NCBI RefSeq assembly: GCF_002797915.1
Contig: NZ_PGTY01000001.1
Location: 186,001-250,000, forward strand
Direction of reading: 5' to 3'
Length of the DNA stretch: 64,000 nucleotides
DNA from: Yoonia maricola
GTDB taxonomy: Bacteria; Pseudomonadota; Alphaproteobacteria; Rhodobacterales; Rhodobacteraceae
Shown here: piece after piece, positions 63,306 to 64,000 of the stretch
Layout of the letters: every line of letters starts with the position of its first letter
Numbering within the stretch: the first letter of the stretch is position 1
Position numbers and translations under genes: made by a program
Notes under the pieces: model-generated
Database searches by the model: none
Told to the model about the DNA's origin: nothing
Seen by the model: only the letters and a program-made list of their open reading frames with translations

Positions 63306-64000
63306 AAGGCCGGCTCCTCTTGTGGGTTCTGTTCAAGATATTTTGCGATTTGTCCGGTGGTCACCACGATGCCCCGGCCAACCAAGACATCAGCCGCAAT
63401 TTGCGCCAAAAGCGCGTCAGATAATACGGATGTGCGCAACCGCATCGCAGCAATTTGTGCGATCAATATGCAGGCGCGCATGGAACAGGACGTGTCGTCG
63501 CGCGCGAGGGTATTGACCAAATGAACGATCCGTTTTGCCAGCGCAGGCGGCGTGCCGGTCCTTGCCGCAACGATGCCGCTTTCGGTTTCGGTGGCATAGC
63601 GTGACATTTGAAATGTCACCATCCGGTCAAGCAAGGCGTCGGGGGATGCATTTACCCCCGCATAATCATGTGGATTGGACGTCAGGATGATGCGGAAATC
63701 GGGATGGGCATGAATGTATTCGGCGGTGGCCAATGGATCTGCAGCAACCAGAATGCCCTCTTCCAGCACGCTGAGCAGTATGCCATTCGCCTTGGGGCTT
63801 GAGCGCGTAAATTCATCGTAAACTAGCGTATGGCCTTGTAACATTGCCTCTGCCAGCATGGCATTTTCCCAATCGTAACGGGTGGTTGCCTCGCTTCGCC
63901 GGACCCGTTGAATGTATTTATCGACAACTGAACGGGTTGATTGCCCGACCTGCTTTCCCACCATATCTTCGATGTTAAGCCAGTCGTTGCCGGTCATGAC
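63302..64000 (-). CDS. gvpN: Gas vesicle AAA+ ATPase GvpN (partial, N terminus beyond right edge)
   Basis: The visible 232 residues hold Walker B and flanking (GHTLVYDEFTRSSPKANGIL), sensor 1 (FRIILTSNPHDYAGVN), and DALLDRMVTFQMSRYATETE; the Walker A loop must lie beyond 64000. The frame is open to the edge and the ATG at 63997 is internal to the family. GvpN is a MoxR-like ATPase that promotes vesicle growth, activated by GvpF/L-type partners. The whole operon is transcribed leftwards from outside the window. Confidence 0.93.
   Translation of the reverse strand, partial: VMTGNDWLNIEDMVGKQVGQSTRSVVDKYIQRVRRSEATTRYDWENAMLAEAMLQGHTLVYDEFTRSSPKANGILLSVLEEGILVAADPLATAEYIHAHPDFRIILTSNPHDYAGVNASPDALLDRMVTFQMSRYATETESGIVAARTGTPPALAKRIVHLVNTLARDDTSCSMRACILIAQIAAMRLRTSVLSDALLAQIAADVLVGRGIVVTTGQIAKYLEQNPQEEPAL

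Overview
The window comes from a marine-type alphaproteobacterium, almost certainly the Roseobacter group of the Rhodobacteraceae. The evidence is the moderately GC-rich coding, the close-packed operons with ATGA stop/start overlaps, the folB-folP-glmM order, a CtaD-type oxidase, TRAP and ABC sugar uptake, and a proteobacterial gas-vesicle locus with GvpH and GvpO. Gas-vesicle-bearing relatives such as Octadecabacter are possible, but the genus cannot be fixed from the sequence.

Layout. 1-13 kb is housekeeping: folB (tail)-folP-glmM, a DMT exporter, an aldehyde dehydrogenase, ilvC facing two Lrp/AsnC regulators, an aminotransferase, a UbiH-type hydroxylase, a HAD phosphatase, a GntR regulator, and carA facing a YqeY protein. 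13-27 kb holds a PstS-OmpA fusion, a phosphodiesterase, a family-25 glycosyltransferase, ctaD, a YbdK ligase, lipB, tRNA-Leu(GAG), an RTX metalloprotease beside a TbpB-like lipoprotein, a pseudouridine synthase, a DUF3422 protein and a di-haem peroxidase.

27-35 kb is a xylose locus: a ROK (XylR-type) repressor coupled to a secreted FG-GAP/UnbV protein, facing xylF-xylH-xylG-xylB. The isomerase gene xylA survives only as a remnant of about 158 bp that joins its first and last codons. 35-41 kb has two unrecognised proteins, glycerate kinase, a second di-haem peroxidase, a Sel1 protein and an orphan gene.

41-49 kb is a coherent catabolic cluster: FMN monooxygenase, aldo-keto reductase, flavin reductase and TRAP transporter on one strand, with a divergent GntR regulator and a Gfo/Idh/MocA enzyme. 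The gene set matches the sulfoquinovose monooxygenase (SMO) route with a TRAP importer in place of the ABC importer. The Gfo/Idh/MocA protein is a candidate NAD-dependent sulfoquinovosidase.

49-64 kb appears to be a buoyancy and behaviour island. It has a three-domain CheW, a soluble five-PAS chemoreceptor, a tyrosine ammonia-lyase (His-Leu selectivity pair), and a long gvp operon on the minus strand that enters from the right edge as partial gvpN and ends at gvpA. The operon holds four GvpF/L-like proteins, three GvpA-superfamily members, and a 762-residue protein of unknown function with three 67-residue tandem repeats. In Rhodobacter the lyase makes p-coumarate for photoactive yellow protein, so a light input near the gas-vesicle genes is plausible, although no PYP gene lies in the window.
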